Source: Desulfurobacterium thermolithotrophum DSM 11699 (GTDB taxonomy: Bacteria; Aquificota; Aquificia; Desulfurobacteriales; Desulfurobacteriaceae). Taken from it: a stretch of 64,000 nt of DNA. The stretch covers positions 1,477,969 through 1,541,968 of the forward strand of contig NC_015185.1 of NCBI RefSeq assembly GCF_000191045.1, written 5' to 3'. The position numbers and the translations under genes are program-made. Of the stretch, positions 44,682 through 53,263 are shown piece by piece. The stretch's first letter is position 1. Every line of letters starts with the position of its first letter. The notes beneath the pieces are model-generated. The model saw only the letters and a program-made list of their open reading frames with translations, did no database searches and was not told the origin of the DNA.

Positions 44682-45567
44682 TGGACTTTCGGAATTTGTA
44701 AGAGAAAGGGAAGTTCCCCTTACTCAGAAGGAAAAAAGAATAAAAAATAGATACACAATTACAGGAGATATAATTTCTTACTCTATCTGCCCAAGACAGT
44801 ATGGCTTTTACAAATTTCTCGGCTATGCTCCCTCAAATCCCACGCAGGAATGGTATGGAAGTATCATTCATAGATTCTTAAAAAGAGCTCATCTGTTCTT
44901 TCTAAAAACAGGAAGGGTCGTAAACGATGAAGAGATAGAGAGGATTTTCTACCTAATAGAAAAATCAATGGAGGCAGAAGGGGTAAAAGCTACAAACAAA
45001 AAGGTCAAAGAAAGTGCTATAAAAGTTCTTCAAAAGTTCTGTAGCATTGAAGGAGAAGAGTTTTTTAAGTCTATAATTGAAGCAGAGCTCCGTCTCATAA
45101 AGGAACTTGACAACTTTATCCTTTACGGAATAATTGACGTCCTTAGAACAGAAGGAGAAAAAATAGAGATATGGGACTACAAAGGAATGGAAAAACCCGA
45201 TGAAACAACCCCTTATGGAAGAGAAAAACTAAATAGGTACAAAAAACAGATGTACGTTTACGGTTTTCTTTCTAAGGAAAAAACTGGAACATTTCCAGAT
45301 AAAGCAGTCCTTTACTTTATGAACGAGCTCCTTAAAGGAAATTTAGAAAAAGCCCATTTCATTATTGACTTCCGGAAAGAAGAAATTCAGAATGAAGTTG
45401 AAAACTTTATAGAAGAATTCAAAAAAATAGTGGAAGAAATAGAAGAATCCCAGAAGACAAATAACTGGAGACTTCCGAAAAACATAGATAAAAATACCTG
45501 TAAACAGTGCGATTTTAGATGGGACTGTCCAAAATTTCTATCACTTAAAGAAGAGCAAGTGATATAA
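44647..45567 (+). CDS. PD-(D/E)XK nuclease with Fe-S cluster (RecB/Cas4-like)
   Basis: A 306-residue nuclease. A first cysteine lies in YSICPRQYGFYK, followed by WYGSIIHRFLKRAH (the conserved histidine). The core is LYGIIDVLRTEGEKIEIWDYKG, with the D and DxK-type residues, and YKKQMYVYGF helps form the site. C-terminal cysteines CKQCDFRWDC complete a likely 4Fe-4S cluster of the AddB/Cas4 sort. It overlaps the helicase gene by 35 bases, implying a helicase-nuclease complex. No CRISPR array or cas1/cas2 is in the window, so a Cas4 role is unlikely. Confidence 0.85.
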   Translation: MTKDPKIKRLLDGLSEFVREREVPLTQKEKRIKNRYTITGDIISYSICPRQYGFYKFLGYAPSNPTQEWYGSIIHRFLKRAHLFFLKTGRVVNDEEIERIFYLIEKSMEAEGVKATNKKVKESAIKVLQKFCSIEGEEFFKSIIEAELRLIKELDNFILYGIIDVLRTEGEKIEIWDYKGMEKPDETTPYGREKLNRYKKQMYVYGFLSKEKTGTFPDKAVLYFMNELLKGNLEKAHFIIDFRKEEIQNEVENFIEEFKKIVEEIEESQKTNNWRLPKNIDKNTCKQCDFRWDCPKFLSLKEEQVI

Positions 45568-45611
45568 TCGTCTTCTAATTTTTCTAGAGCTTTCAAAAGC
45601 GAGTCGATAAA

Positions 45612-46904
45612 ATGAAATACTTTTTACCATACTGGGAAGATTGGGTTCACGCCGATTTTGACCCTATAAGTGATACCTATTCAAAAGGTGGATTTAAAAA
45701 CTCTATATTTGCTCATGAACTTTTAGAGACTACTCCTTACGACGGTATTCTCGTTAGTCTTGGGATGTTTAAATTAAAGCTTAAGCTAATAAAGAGAAAT
45801 GGTAAACCTTCAATTAGGGGATATCAAAATATCAAAAAGTATCTGAGAGTTCCGGAAAACTTTCCAGTAATTGGAGACTGTGGAGCTTTTACTTACGTTA
45901 ATGAAAAAGAACCTAAAATTTCTGTAGAAGAAGCTATTTATCATTACGAAAGTTTAAAGTTTGACTACGGAATTTCTGTTGATCACATCTGTTCTGAAAC
46001 TATTGTTGTAGAAAAAGAAAAAGTAAAACTCTTTTCTTTCAAAGAAGCTAAGGAATCTAAGGATAAGATAAAACTTTTTCTTTCTGAAAAAGAATTAGAA
46101 CTTAGAAGACAAACGAGCATAGAAAACGCCTGGAATTTCCTGAAGTTATCAAAGGGAAAAAACTTTATTCCCGTTGGAGCCGTTCAAGGCTATACAATAG
46201 AAACTTACTTAGACAGCGCTAAAAAACTCATAGACTATGGATATGAGTACTTAGCAATTGGCGGACTTGTTCCAAGAAAAACAGAGTTTATATCAGAGCT
46301 CCTTGATAGACTCTATAAAGAATTTGATACAGAGAAAATAAAGATTCATCTGCTTGGAGTTTTGAGAGAAGAGCTCTTAACAAAAATGATAAAGTACAAC
46401 ATCTACAGTTTTGATAGTGCTTCTTACTACAGAAAGGCTTGGCTTAGAGCTGCTCAAAATTACTTAGGAGTAGATGGCAAATGGTACGCTTCTATAAGAG
46501 TCCCTGACTGCCATAACATAAGACTTCGAAAAAAGATACTGAGCTCTGGATTAAGCTTTCCTGCTATCGAAAAAATGGAACAGAAAATTCTTAAAGGTTT
46601 GAGAGATTACGATAAAGGTACTTTAAAGGAAGTTGATTGCCTCTTAGAAGAAATTATGAATTACGATAAACTTTTTTTTAGAGATGACTTTAAAGAGGAA
46701 AAATACTCAAAACTTTACAAAGAGCTCCTTGAAAGTAGAGTCTGGAAGGAGTGTAGCTGTGAAATATGCTCTAAGTTGGGTATAGATGTTGTTATATTTA
46801 GAGGAAGTAATAGAAACAAACGAAGAGGTTTTCATAATACTTTAATGTTCTACAGGAAATTTAGAGCTCTCTTAGAAAAACAACCTACAAAGGTTGTTTA
46901 TTAA
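45612..46904 (+). CDS. DpdA-like 7-deazaguanine (tRNA/DNA-guanine) transglycosylase
   Basis: A 430-residue TGT-superfamily protein. The opening MKYFLPYWEDWVHADFDPIS resembles DpdA proteins, which insert preQ0 into DNA. The acidic catalytic candidates are Asp89 in IGDCGAF and Asp268 in SFDSASYYRKAW. The zinc site is Cys381, Cys383, Cys386 and His408 (CSCEIC then RGFHN), the standard TGT arrangement. It is too divergent for the tRNA queuine enzyme. DpdA systems usually include helicases, nucleases and other modification/restriction proteins, as seen upstream here. preQ0 synthesis genes are not in the window. Substrate (DNA vs tRNA) is inference. Confidence 0.82.
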   Translation: MKYFLPYWEDWVHADFDPISDTYSKGGFKNSIFAHELLETTPYDGILVSLGMFKLKLKLIKRNGKPSIRGYQNIKKYLRVPENFPVIGDCGAFTYVNEKEPKISVEEAIYHYESLKFDYGISVDHICSETIVVEKEKVKLFSFKEAKESKDKIKLFLSEKELELRRQTSIENAWNFLKLSKGKNFIPVGAVQGYTIETYLDSAKKLIDYGYEYLAIGGLVPRKTEFISELLDRLYKEFDTEKIKIHLLGVLREELLTKMIKYNIYSFDSASYYRKAWLRAAQNYLGVDGKWYASIRVPDCHNIRLRKKILSSGLSFPAIEKMEQKILKGLRDYDKGTLKEVDCLLEEIMNYDKLFFRDDFKEEKYSKLYKELLESRVWKECSCEICSKLGIDVVIFRGSNRNKRRGFHNTLMFYRKFRALLEKQPTKVVY

Positions 46905-47698
46905 TCTTCTTTGCTCACAACACCAAGAATGTCCTCTTCTTTCACTTTATCATCTTCCATGATTTGTGAAAGCAGAACCAAAAACTCTTTATTACCTTTC
47001 GGACCTCTTGGTTTTGAAAGAGTCAGATTCTCAGGATAAAGTCCAATTTCCCGTGAAAAGTTCAAAATTTTTTCTATTGCTTTTTTATGAAGCTCCGAAT
47101 TTCTTATTACCCCTTTTCCTCTATCAACCTCTTTTTTAGTTAACTCAAACTGTGGTTTTATTAAAGCAACAATTTTCCCTTCTGACTTTAAAAACTGCTT
47201 TACTACAGGCAAAATCTTTGTAAGTGAAATAAAAGAAACATCAATAACTATCAGATCAACCTTTTCAGGTATTTCTTTTTCTGTTAAATACCTTGCATTA
47301 AACTGTTCAATTGAAATTACCCTTGGATCGTTCCTCAGTTTCCAGTCAAGCTGGCCTTTTCCAACATCCACAGCGTAAACTTTTTTAGCTCCGTGCTGCA
47401 AGAGACAATCGGTAAATCCACCGGTGGATGCTCCAATGTCAAGACAAGTAAAACCTTCTACTTTGAGTTCAAACTCTTTTATAGCAGTTTCAAGTTTTAA
47501 ACCACCTCTTGAAACGTAAGGAATATCATCCCCTTTAATTTCTATAACAGCGTCGGGAAGAACCGACGCCCCAGCCTTATCAACTACTTGCCCGTTTACC
47601 AAAACCTTTCCAGCCATTATGAGAGCTTTTGCCCTTTCTCTACTCTTTACCAGTCCCTTTTCTACAAGAAGTTTATCTAAACGTTCCTTCTTGCTCAT
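46901..47698 (-). CDS. tlyA: TlyA-family rRNA methyltransferase
   Basis: A 265-residue protein with an N-terminal S4 domain (RLDKLLVEKGLVKSRERAKALIMAGKVLVNGQVVDK) and an FtsJ-like Rossmann methyltransferase (FTCLDIGASTGGFTDCLLQHGAKKVYAVDVG). VIDVSFISLTKILP and ALIKPQFEL complete the site. In several bacteria TlyA 2'-O-methylates 16S/23S rRNA cytidines, giving capreomycin sensitivity; older annotation calls it haemolysin A. It converges on the DpdA-like gene with a four-base overlap. Confidence 0.93.
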   Translation of the reverse strand: MSKKERLDKLLVEKGLVKSRERAKALIMAGKVLVNGQVVDKAGASVLPDAVIEIKGDDIPYVSRGGLKLETAIKEFELKVEGFTCLDIGASTGGFTDCLLQHGAKKVYAVDVGKGQLDWKLRNDPRVISIEQFNARYLTEKEIPEKVDLIVIDVSFISLTKILPVVKQFLKSEGKIVALIKPQFELTKKEVDRGKGVIRNSELHKKAIEKILNFSREIGLYPENLTLSKPRGPKGNKEFLVLLSQIMEDDKVKEEDILGVVSKED

Positions 47699-47718
47699 AT
47701 TCCCCTTCTTGAAATTTC

Positions 47719-49002
47719 TTAATTTAACAATCTCATTATATCGTTGTAGAAAACAATAATCATAAGAAACGCAAGGATTGCAAATCCAACCTGTTGAAAT
47801 CTTTCCCTAAATTCCATTGAAAGAGGTCTTCTCCTTATCATTTCTATAAGAAACATCAAGATAAGTCCACCATCAAGAACTGGAAGAGGAAGAAGGTTAA
47901 AATAACCAAGCTGAAGACTTATAAAACCCATAAAATAGAGGAAATTTGACATACCAGCTTCTGCTGCCTTTCCTGCAACTTCAGCAATCATTATAGGACC
48001 ACCAAGACTCTTCATAGAAGCCTGTCCTGTTATTAGCTTATAGAGAAATGCAAAGAAAAGGGAAGTTTCTGCTTTAAATTCTTCAACTCCTTTCTTTATT
48101 GCCTCTATAAAAGGATATTTAACAAATGTCATGTCCATTTTTGGAACAATACCAATGGTATAACGTTTAAATTTGTCGTTAAACTGAGGAGTAACAGAAA
48201 CTACAACCCTTTTATCTTTTCTAAGAACCAAAATTTTCAAAGGTTTTCCATCACTTTTACCAATTATTTTTACAACTTGTTCCCAGCTCACTATGTCTTT
48301 TCCGTTAATTGAAAGAATTATATCTCCCGGCTTAAGTCCTGCTTTTTCAGCAGGTGAACCGGAAACAACCTTTCCAATTATTGGCTTTATAGCAGGAACA
48401 ACATCAAGAGTACCAATCCCATTTTTCTCCTCAACTCCTGTATGAACTTTTAAATCCAAAACTTCTCCATTTCTTTTTACTTTAAGAAGTAAATCTTTAT
48501 TTGGATTAAGAGCTACAATCTGTGTAAAGTCTTTCCAGTTTTTTACAGGTTCTCCGCCAGCAGAGATTATTACATCCCCAGGTTTTAGAGGAATTTTTTC
48601 TGAAAGAACTGTCCCAACCTTTGCCATTTCAAGTTGATATGTAGGAACGTAACGGCCTATAGAAAACGTAAAAGCAAAAAAAGCAATTGCAAGAACAAGA
48701 TTCATTATAGGTCCAGCAAGTGCAATAATTATTCTCTGCCATGGAGGTTTAGCATAAAAGTCATAAGGATTTTTTGCAGGTTCGTCTGGATTTTCTCCTG
48801 ACATTTTTACGTATCCGCCAAGAGGAATAAGACTAATTGTGAACTCTGTATCCAAGCAGTTAAACTTAAAAAGTTTAGGTCCAAAACCAATAGAAAAAGT
48901 TTCTACTTTAACTTTGAAAAATCTTGCTGCAAGAAAATGACCGAGCTCATGAACAAAAATAAGAACTCCCAAAGCTATAATGAAGTAAAGAAGTGTTTGC
49001 AT
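47719..49002 (-). CDS. rseP: Site-2 zinc protease RseP
   Basis: An intramembrane metalloprotease of 427 residues. The zinc motif HELGHFLAARFF (HExxH) is in the first span, and LLPLPVLDGGLILMF carries the third zinc ligand. Two PDZ-like segments (AKVGTVLSEKIPLKPGDVI and VVSGSPAEKAGLKPGDIILSINGKD) lie between. In E. coli RseP cleaves anti-sigma factors and signal-peptide remnants. No sigma/anti-sigma pair is in the window. The ATG follows AAGGAGGTTA. Confidence 0.94.
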   Translation of the reverse strand: MQTLLYFIIALGVLIFVHELGHFLAARFFKVKVETFSIGFGPKLFKFNCLDTEFTISLIPLGGYVKMSGENPDEPAKNPYDFYAKPPWQRIIIALAGPIMNLVLAIAFFAFTFSIGRYVPTYQLEMAKVGTVLSEKIPLKPGDVIISAGGEPVKNWKDFTQIVALNPNKDLLLKVKRNGEVLDLKVHTGVEEKNGIGTLDVVPAIKPIIGKVVSGSPAEKAGLKPGDIILSINGKDIVSWEQVVKIIGKSDGKPLKILVLRKDKRVVVSVTPQFNDKFKRYTIGIVPKMDMTFVKYPFIEAIKKGVEEFKAETSLFFAFLYKLITGQASMKSLGGPIMIAEVAGKAAEAGMSNFLYFMGFISLQLGYFNLLPLPVLDGGLILMFLIEMIRRRPLSMEFRERFQQVGFAILAFLMIIVFYNDIMRLLN

Positions 49003-49057
49003 ATAACCTCCTTTCTCTAATTTGTTAGCGTTAATGCAATGTTATAATCTACTCATA

Positions 49058-50002
49058 TTAATAGGAAAATACAATTGACTTAAGAGCATCCTCTCCAGAA
49101 ACTTCTCCTCTTTTTACAGCAAATTCTTTTTCGTGAAGTGTTTTTAAAAGGAAAAGGAGCTCTAAAAGTTTTTTCTTTTGCAAAATAGCTTTATATTTTT
49201 GTAAAACTTCTCTTGGAAGTTTTACCTGAATTCCATTTGCTAAACTTATGATTTGTCTTAGCTGAGTTTGTAAAAGTCCTATAATGGATAAAGGCTCTCC
49301 ACCACAATTAAGAAGAATCTCTACTTGTTCTAAGAATTTTCTCCTATTTCCCTCAAGCAGAGGAAAAATCAGTTCAAAGACATTTACTTTACCACTTGAA
49401 AAGAGGAGAAGCTTTACAGATTCGGGAGTAAGTTCGTCCGGATACAAAATTAGTTTATCTGTTTCGTTTCGAAGTTCCCTTAAATCTGTCCCAACAGTCT
49501 CAACTATAAGTTTTAAAACTTCTGGAGTTATTTTTTTCCCAGCAGAATCAAACTTCTTCTTAAGCAGTGAATAGATTGCTTTTTCTGAATACCTTTCAGA
49601 AACAACAGTAGCATCAATAAATTTTTGGATTGCCGAAAATAACTCACTTTTAAGCTTCTTATAGTCAAGTTCTTCCATAGAAACAAGAATAAACTCATCA
49701 AAAGTTTTAATAGTATTTAAAAACCTTTCCTTGTCTACTTTCTTTCTTAAAACTTCGTTTAGTCTTTCTACGTTCAAAACCACTGGAACCGGCGATTTTC
49801 CAAAAAGAGAAGTCCCTGTAAAGTTGAAAAAACTATCGATATTTTCATCAACGTAAAACTTTTCGATATCTATTACTTCAGAAACTTTCTTTAAAAACTG
49901 CTCAGTAAGGTAAGCTTCCTCTCCATGAATTAAAACTTTTTTAAAAGGAAGTTTCCCTGTCTTTAACTGTTTTAAAACATCTTGTACTTTAACTACCTTC
50001 AT
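49058..50002 (-). CDS. holA: DNA polymerase III delta subunit
   Basis: A 314-residue clamp-loader delta subunit. It has an AAA+-like fold without a functional P-loop: KVLIHGEEAYLTEQFLKKV at the N-terminus, IVETVGTDLRELRNETDKLILY in the middle, and the C-terminal collar domain LLNCGGEPLSIIGLLQTQLRQIISLANGI. DNA sliding-clamp loading is its role. The start overlaps the ferredoxin gene's 3' end by 14 bases, so replication, redox and membrane genes form one odd operon. Confidence 0.88.
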   Translation of the reverse strand: MKVVKVQDVLKQLKTGKLPFKKVLIHGEEAYLTEQFLKKVSEVIDIEKFYVDENIDSFFNFTGTSLFGKSPVPVVLNVERLNEVLRKKVDKERFLNTIKTFDEFILVSMEELDYKKLKSELFSAIQKFIDATVVSERYSEKAIYSLLKKKFDSAGKKITPEVLKLIVETVGTDLRELRNETDKLILYPDELTPESVKLLLFSSGKVNVFELIFPLLEGNRRKFLEQVEILLNCGGEPLSIIGLLQTQLRQIISLANGIQVKLPREVLQKYKAILQKKKLLELLFLLKTLHEKEFAVKRGEVSGEDALKSIVFSY

Positions 50003-50546
50003 CTACCTTTACTTTAACCAGTTTTATAGATTTTGGAGTTGTCGGACATGCATGAATACATCTACCACAACCAAGACAATGTTTTTCATGAAACTCTGGA
50101 TGTGTAAAGTCTATTAGAGTTATAGCTTTATCCATTTGAGGACACGACCAATAACAAGTTTGACAAAATACACTTTGAAATGCAACACACTTACTCTTAT
50201 CTAGTCGTGCTACATATTTAAACTTTTGGAGATTTTCTTTCTTCAATGCTCCTGAAGGACAGACATTAATACAGGAATAACACATTTCGCAAAAGTTATT
50301 TTCAAAATTCATAAAAGGAGTATCAAGAACTATTGGATTCATCCCTTTCACTTTATCAAGAACTCCTGTTTGACAGGCTTCAACACATTTTCCACACTTA
50401 TCACAGAGTGAAACAAAAGTATCCTCATCAAGACTTCCAGGCGGTCTTATAAATTCTTTGTTAGGCTTAGATACCTCATATGTAAATTCGGCAGCAGCCC
50501 TTGCAACAGAATCAGCAAGTAGTTTAAAAAATCTTCTTCTGCTCAT
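49989..50546 (-). CDS. NapG-like polyferredoxin with a Tat signal
   Basis: A 185-residue protein with four 4Fe-4S cysteine groups. The groups start CDKCGKCVEACQTGV, CEMCYSCINVCPSGA, CVAFQSVFCQTCYWSCP and CLGCGRCIHACPTTP. The N-terminus SRRRFFKLLADSVARAAAE carries a twin-arginine motif, so it is probably exported or membrane-attached, like NapG/MauN-type electron carriers. No nitrate reductase genes are adjacent, only holA and a YqaA-like gene. The natural electron donor and acceptor are unknown. Start at ATG 50546, overlapping the upstream gene as ATGA. Confidence 0.85.
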   Translation of the reverse strand: MSRRRFFKLLADSVARAAAEFTYEVSKPNKEFIRPPGSLDEDTFVSLCDKCGKCVEACQTGVLDKVKGMNPIVLDTPFMNFENNFCEMCYSCINVCPSGALKKENLQKFKYVARLDKSKCVAFQSVFCQTCYWSCPQMDKAITLIDFTHPEFHEKHCLGCGRCIHACPTTPKSIKLVKVKVDEGS

Positions 50547-51124
50547 GGCAATCTACCCTTTTTATATCTTCTATAAACAAGAAATCCAATAATTAAGAAC
50601 ACACCTACTACAGTAAAAAGAATGTTTAGATTGTGAAGAACAAAATGCTTTACTTGAGCTCCATAAAAGTAAAAAAGAGCTGCTTCTGAGAAAAATCTCA
50701 AACCTCTTCCAATAATCGAAAAAACTATTAACTTCTTTAAGCTTGCAAAAAGAATTCCAGAAGTCACAGTAAAAACTTTATAAGGAATAGGAGTAAAACC
50801 AGCAAGAAGAACAATTAAACCTTCGTATGACTCATAGAGTCTATGAACTTTTTTAACCTTATCCTCACCAAACAGCTTAAAAGCTAAAGGTTTTCCACCA
50901 AAATACCCAAGATAATAGCCCCCAACACCTCCAAAAGAAGAAAAAAGAGTAGCTATGAAAGCGTAGAGAAAAGCATTCTGCGGATCTGCTACGCAGAGCG
51001 TAATTAAAAGAACGTCAGGAGGTATAGGAAAGAAAATAGCTTCAATAAAAGCATTAAACGCAAGTCCATAAATCCCGTACTTTAAAGCAAAATCTTGCCA
51101 ATACTGTAAAGAAAGAATTTCCAT
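50543..51124 (-). CDS. YqaA/DedA-superfamily membrane protein
   Basis: A 193-residue SNARE-associated-type (VTT/DedA) membrane protein. Family features are FNAFIEAIFFPIPPDVLLITLCVADP, GGVGGYYLGYFGGKPLAFKLFG and AGFTPIPYKVFTVTSGILFASLKKL, with about five membrane segments. The E-PIPPD and FTPIPYK elements are the conserved re-entrant motifs. Family members are linked to lipid scrambling or carrier recycling, but YqaA itself is uncharacterised. ATG 51124 (MEILSL) is used; a TTG four codons upstream lacks a Shine-Dalgarno. Confidence 0.85.
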   Translation of the reverse strand: MEILSLQYWQDFALKYGIYGLAFNAFIEAIFFPIPPDVLLITLCVADPQNAFLYAFIATLFSSFGGVGGYYLGYFGGKPLAFKLFGEDKVKKVHRLYESYEGLIVLLAGFTPIPYKVFTVTSGILFASLKKLIVFSIIGRGLRFFSEAALFYFYGAQVKHFVLHNLNILFTVVGVFLIIGFLVYRRYKKGRLP

Positions 51125-51129
51125 TTCAC

Positions 51130-51885
51130 CTACCAACTATAGTTTTGAAGCAAAGAAAGAGCTCTATAATCTGTAAGATCAAGATGAATTGGTGTTATAG
51201 AAATGTAGCCATTTTTTATAGCCCAGTAATCTGTACCAGGTTCTGTCTTCCAGTTAGGTTCTTCACCGCCAATCCAGTAATAAACTCTTCCCCAAGGATC
51301 CTTTCTTGCTTCAAGTTTTTCGGTATAAGCCTTTCTACCCTGTCTTGTAATTTTTATTCCCTTTATTTCCTTGTATGGAAGATTTGGAATATTAACGTTA
51401 AGGCAGCAATTTTCAGGAATTCCTTGTTCGTAAGCCTTTAAAACAATTTTCTTTGCCCACTCTCCAGCAGAATCCCAGTGAAAGTTTTTAAAAGCAGCAA
51501 GCGAAAATGCTATAGACGGAATTCCAAGCAAAACTCCTTCCATTGCTACTGAAACAGTTCCTGAATATGTGATATCCTCTCCAAGATTAGGTCCTTTATT
51601 AATTCCACCGATAATCATATCAGGCTTTTGACCTTTCATTATTGCATGAACACCTATATAAACACAGCTTGTAGGAGTTCCATCAACAGCATACCAGTTT
51701 TCATCCACTTTCTCACATCTTAAAGGTCTATGTAGAGTCAAAGCCCTTCCAACAGCACTTTTTTCTCTGTCTGGAGCTACAACAATAACATCTGCAAATT
51801 CAGAAAGCTTTTCGTATAAAATTCTTAACCCTTCTGACCTTATACCATCATCGTTTGAAAGAAGAATTTTCAATCTCTTATCCAT
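51130..51885 (-). CDS. surE: 5'/3'-nucleotidase SurE
   Basis: A 251-residue SurE phosphatase acting on nucleoside monophosphates. The metal-binding NDDG at LLSNDDGIRSEG, DREKSAVGRALTL, VDGTPTSCVYIG and GINKGPNLGEDITYSGTVSVAMEG all match. The start is ATG 51885, which overlaps the stop of the small membrane protein gene as TAATG with GGGGGA upstream; longer in-frame starts are less likely. Genomic context gives no further clue to its physiological substrate. Confidence 0.94.
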   Translation of the reverse strand: MDKRLKILLSNDDGIRSEGLRILYEKLSEFADVIVVAPDREKSAVGRALTLHRPLRCEKVDENWYAVDGTPTSCVYIGVHAIMKGQKPDMIIGGINKGPNLGEDITYSGTVSVAMEGVLLGIPSIAFSLAAFKNFHWDSAGEWAKKIVLKAYEQGIPENCCLNVNIPNLPYKEIKGIKITRQGRKAYTEKLEARKDPWGRVYYWIGGEEPNWKTEPGTDYWAIKNGYISITPIHLDLTDYRALSLLQNYSW

Positions 51886-52130
51886 TATCCAGTTTCCCCC
51901 AAAAAGACCCATCTGATTATACCTACAATTTCAACAATTCCATAGATTATAGAACTCACCATAATTCCATACTGCTTTGTTAAATATCCGTAAGTTGCAT
52001 AAAGAACAGAAGCTATCAGAGCAACAGGAAAACCAACTTGTGGGAAACCAACAGCAGTAATCAAAAGAGCAACAATACCGGTTATAGAAGCTGTTATTTC
52101 AAGAGACTTTTGAAATTTAGTCCTTTCCAA
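51885..52130 (-). CDS. Small three-span membrane protein
   Basis: An 81-residue protein with about three hydrophobic spans: ITASITGIVALLITAVGF, VGFPVALIASVLYATYGYL, and YGIMVSSIIYGIVEIVGIIRWVFL. The last part, YGYLTKQYGIMVSSIIYGIVEIVGIIRW, faintly recalls half of a PnuC-type nicotinamide riboside transporter or a SemiSWEET-like unit. No motif is decisive. It is translationally coupled to surE (TAATG), so it may be relevant to nucleotide or nucleoside handling (inference). The ATG at 52130 has AGGAG upstream. Confidence 0.65.
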   Translation of the reverse strand: MERTKFQKSLEITASITGIVALLITAVGFPQVGFPVALIASVLYATYGYLTKQYGIMVSSIIYGIVEIVGIIRWVFLGETG

Positions 52131-52217
52131 ATTCTACTCCTTTAAATTTTTTAAGGATTAAAATATAGGTAAATTCCTTTAAATTCTAGGTATCTTAAAA
52201 CTTTACAGAGGTTAGAC

Positions 52218-53252
52218 ATGGAAAAGTTTAAACTAACAACAACTGTTAGAGCTTCTGGCTGAGGGGCAAAATTGAGCCCGGTCGGGCTTGAGAAAGTTTT
52301 AAAAAATCTCAATGTACCAAGGGATAAAAATGTTTTAATTGGAATAGAAACAGCAGAAGATGCCGGTGTTTATAAGTTAACAGAAGATATTGCTCTTGTT
52401 CAAACTGCAGATTTCATTACGCCGGTGGTAGATGACCCCTTTGTTTACGGTCAGATAGCCGTTGCCAATGCACTTTCAGATGTTTACGCAATGGGAGGAA
52501 AACCAGTAACTGCAATAAATCTTGTTATGTTCGCAAGTTGTAAGGTACCCATGGGATATTTATCAAAAATCCTTGAAGGTGGAGCAGATAAACTCAAGGA
52601 AGCTGAAGTTTCCCTAATTGGTGGACATACAGTCGATGATCTTGAGACAAAGTACGGTTTAGCAGTTACAGGAATCGTCCATCCAGAAAAAATCATCAAA
52701 AATTCAACTGCAAAACCTAATGATGTCCTTATCTACACAAAACCTCTTGGAATTGGTGTTCTTACAACTGCAATAAAGGCAGACATAGCAAAAGAAGAAG
52801 AGGTAGAAGAAGTATCAAATGTAATGACAACTCTTAACAAGTATGCCTCAGAAGCTATGGTAGAAGTTGGAGTAAGTGCTTGTACAGATATAACAGGTTT
52901 TGGATTCTTGGGACACTTATACGAAATGATAAAGTATAGTAAAGTTGGCGCTGAGATTTACACAGAAAACTTACTCTTTCTAAAAGGTGCAAAAGAGTAT
53001 ACCTCTATGGGACTTCTTCCAGCAGCTACTTATGAGAATATTGACTATGTAGGTGATTTTGTCGAATTTTCTGAATCTGTTGATGATGATGAGAAGATGC
53101 TCCTTTACGATCCTCAAACTTCCGGAGGACTTTTAATAGCAGTTCCAGAAGAAAAGGCAGATGAACTCATAGATAAACTTAAAGAAAAAGGAGTTAAATG
53201 GATCCAAAAAGCTGGTAAGATTATTGATGAAGAAAAAATAAAAGTTTTTTAA
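52218..53252 (+). CDS. selD: Selenide, water dikinase SelD with in-frame UGA (selenocysteine)
   Basis: SelD makes selenophosphate, the selenium donor for selenocysteine. The gene starts at ATG 52218 (MEKFKLTTTVRASG) and codon 15, TGA at 52260-52262, occupies the catalytic Cys/Sec site, followed by GAK with the catalytic lysine. Downstream the 344-residue product has normal SelD features: VQTADFITPVVDDPFVYGQIAVANALSDVYAMGGKP, GGHTVDDLETKYGLAVTG and the C-terminal YDPQTSGGLL. The SECIS-like hairpin after the UGA supports decoding as selenocysteine. This implies selA, selB and selC elsewhere. A start at TTG 52272 would delete the active site. Confidence 0.95.
52260..52288 (+). promoter_or_regulatory. 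selD: UGA codon and bacterial SECIS hairpin of selD
   Basis: TGA at 52260-52262 is followed 12 bases later by AGCCC (52275-52279), a GGTC loop and GGGCT (52284-52288). The GGUC apical loop matches the GU-containing loop that SelB recognises in the E. coli formate dehydrogenase SECIS, and the UGA-to-hairpin distance is also about right. Confidence 0.85.
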
Positions 53253-53263
53253 GAGGTTGCTCT

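Noticed and set aside
44647-45567. Cas4 of a CRISPR system
   Set aside because: The Fe-S nuclease overlaps a UvrD-like helicase gene, and no cas1, cas2 or repeat array is seen in the window.
52272-53252. selD starting at TTG 52272
   Set aside because: It would remove the catalytic Sec/Cys and the N-terminal segment conserved in SelD. The upstream ATG frame with UGA matches the family.
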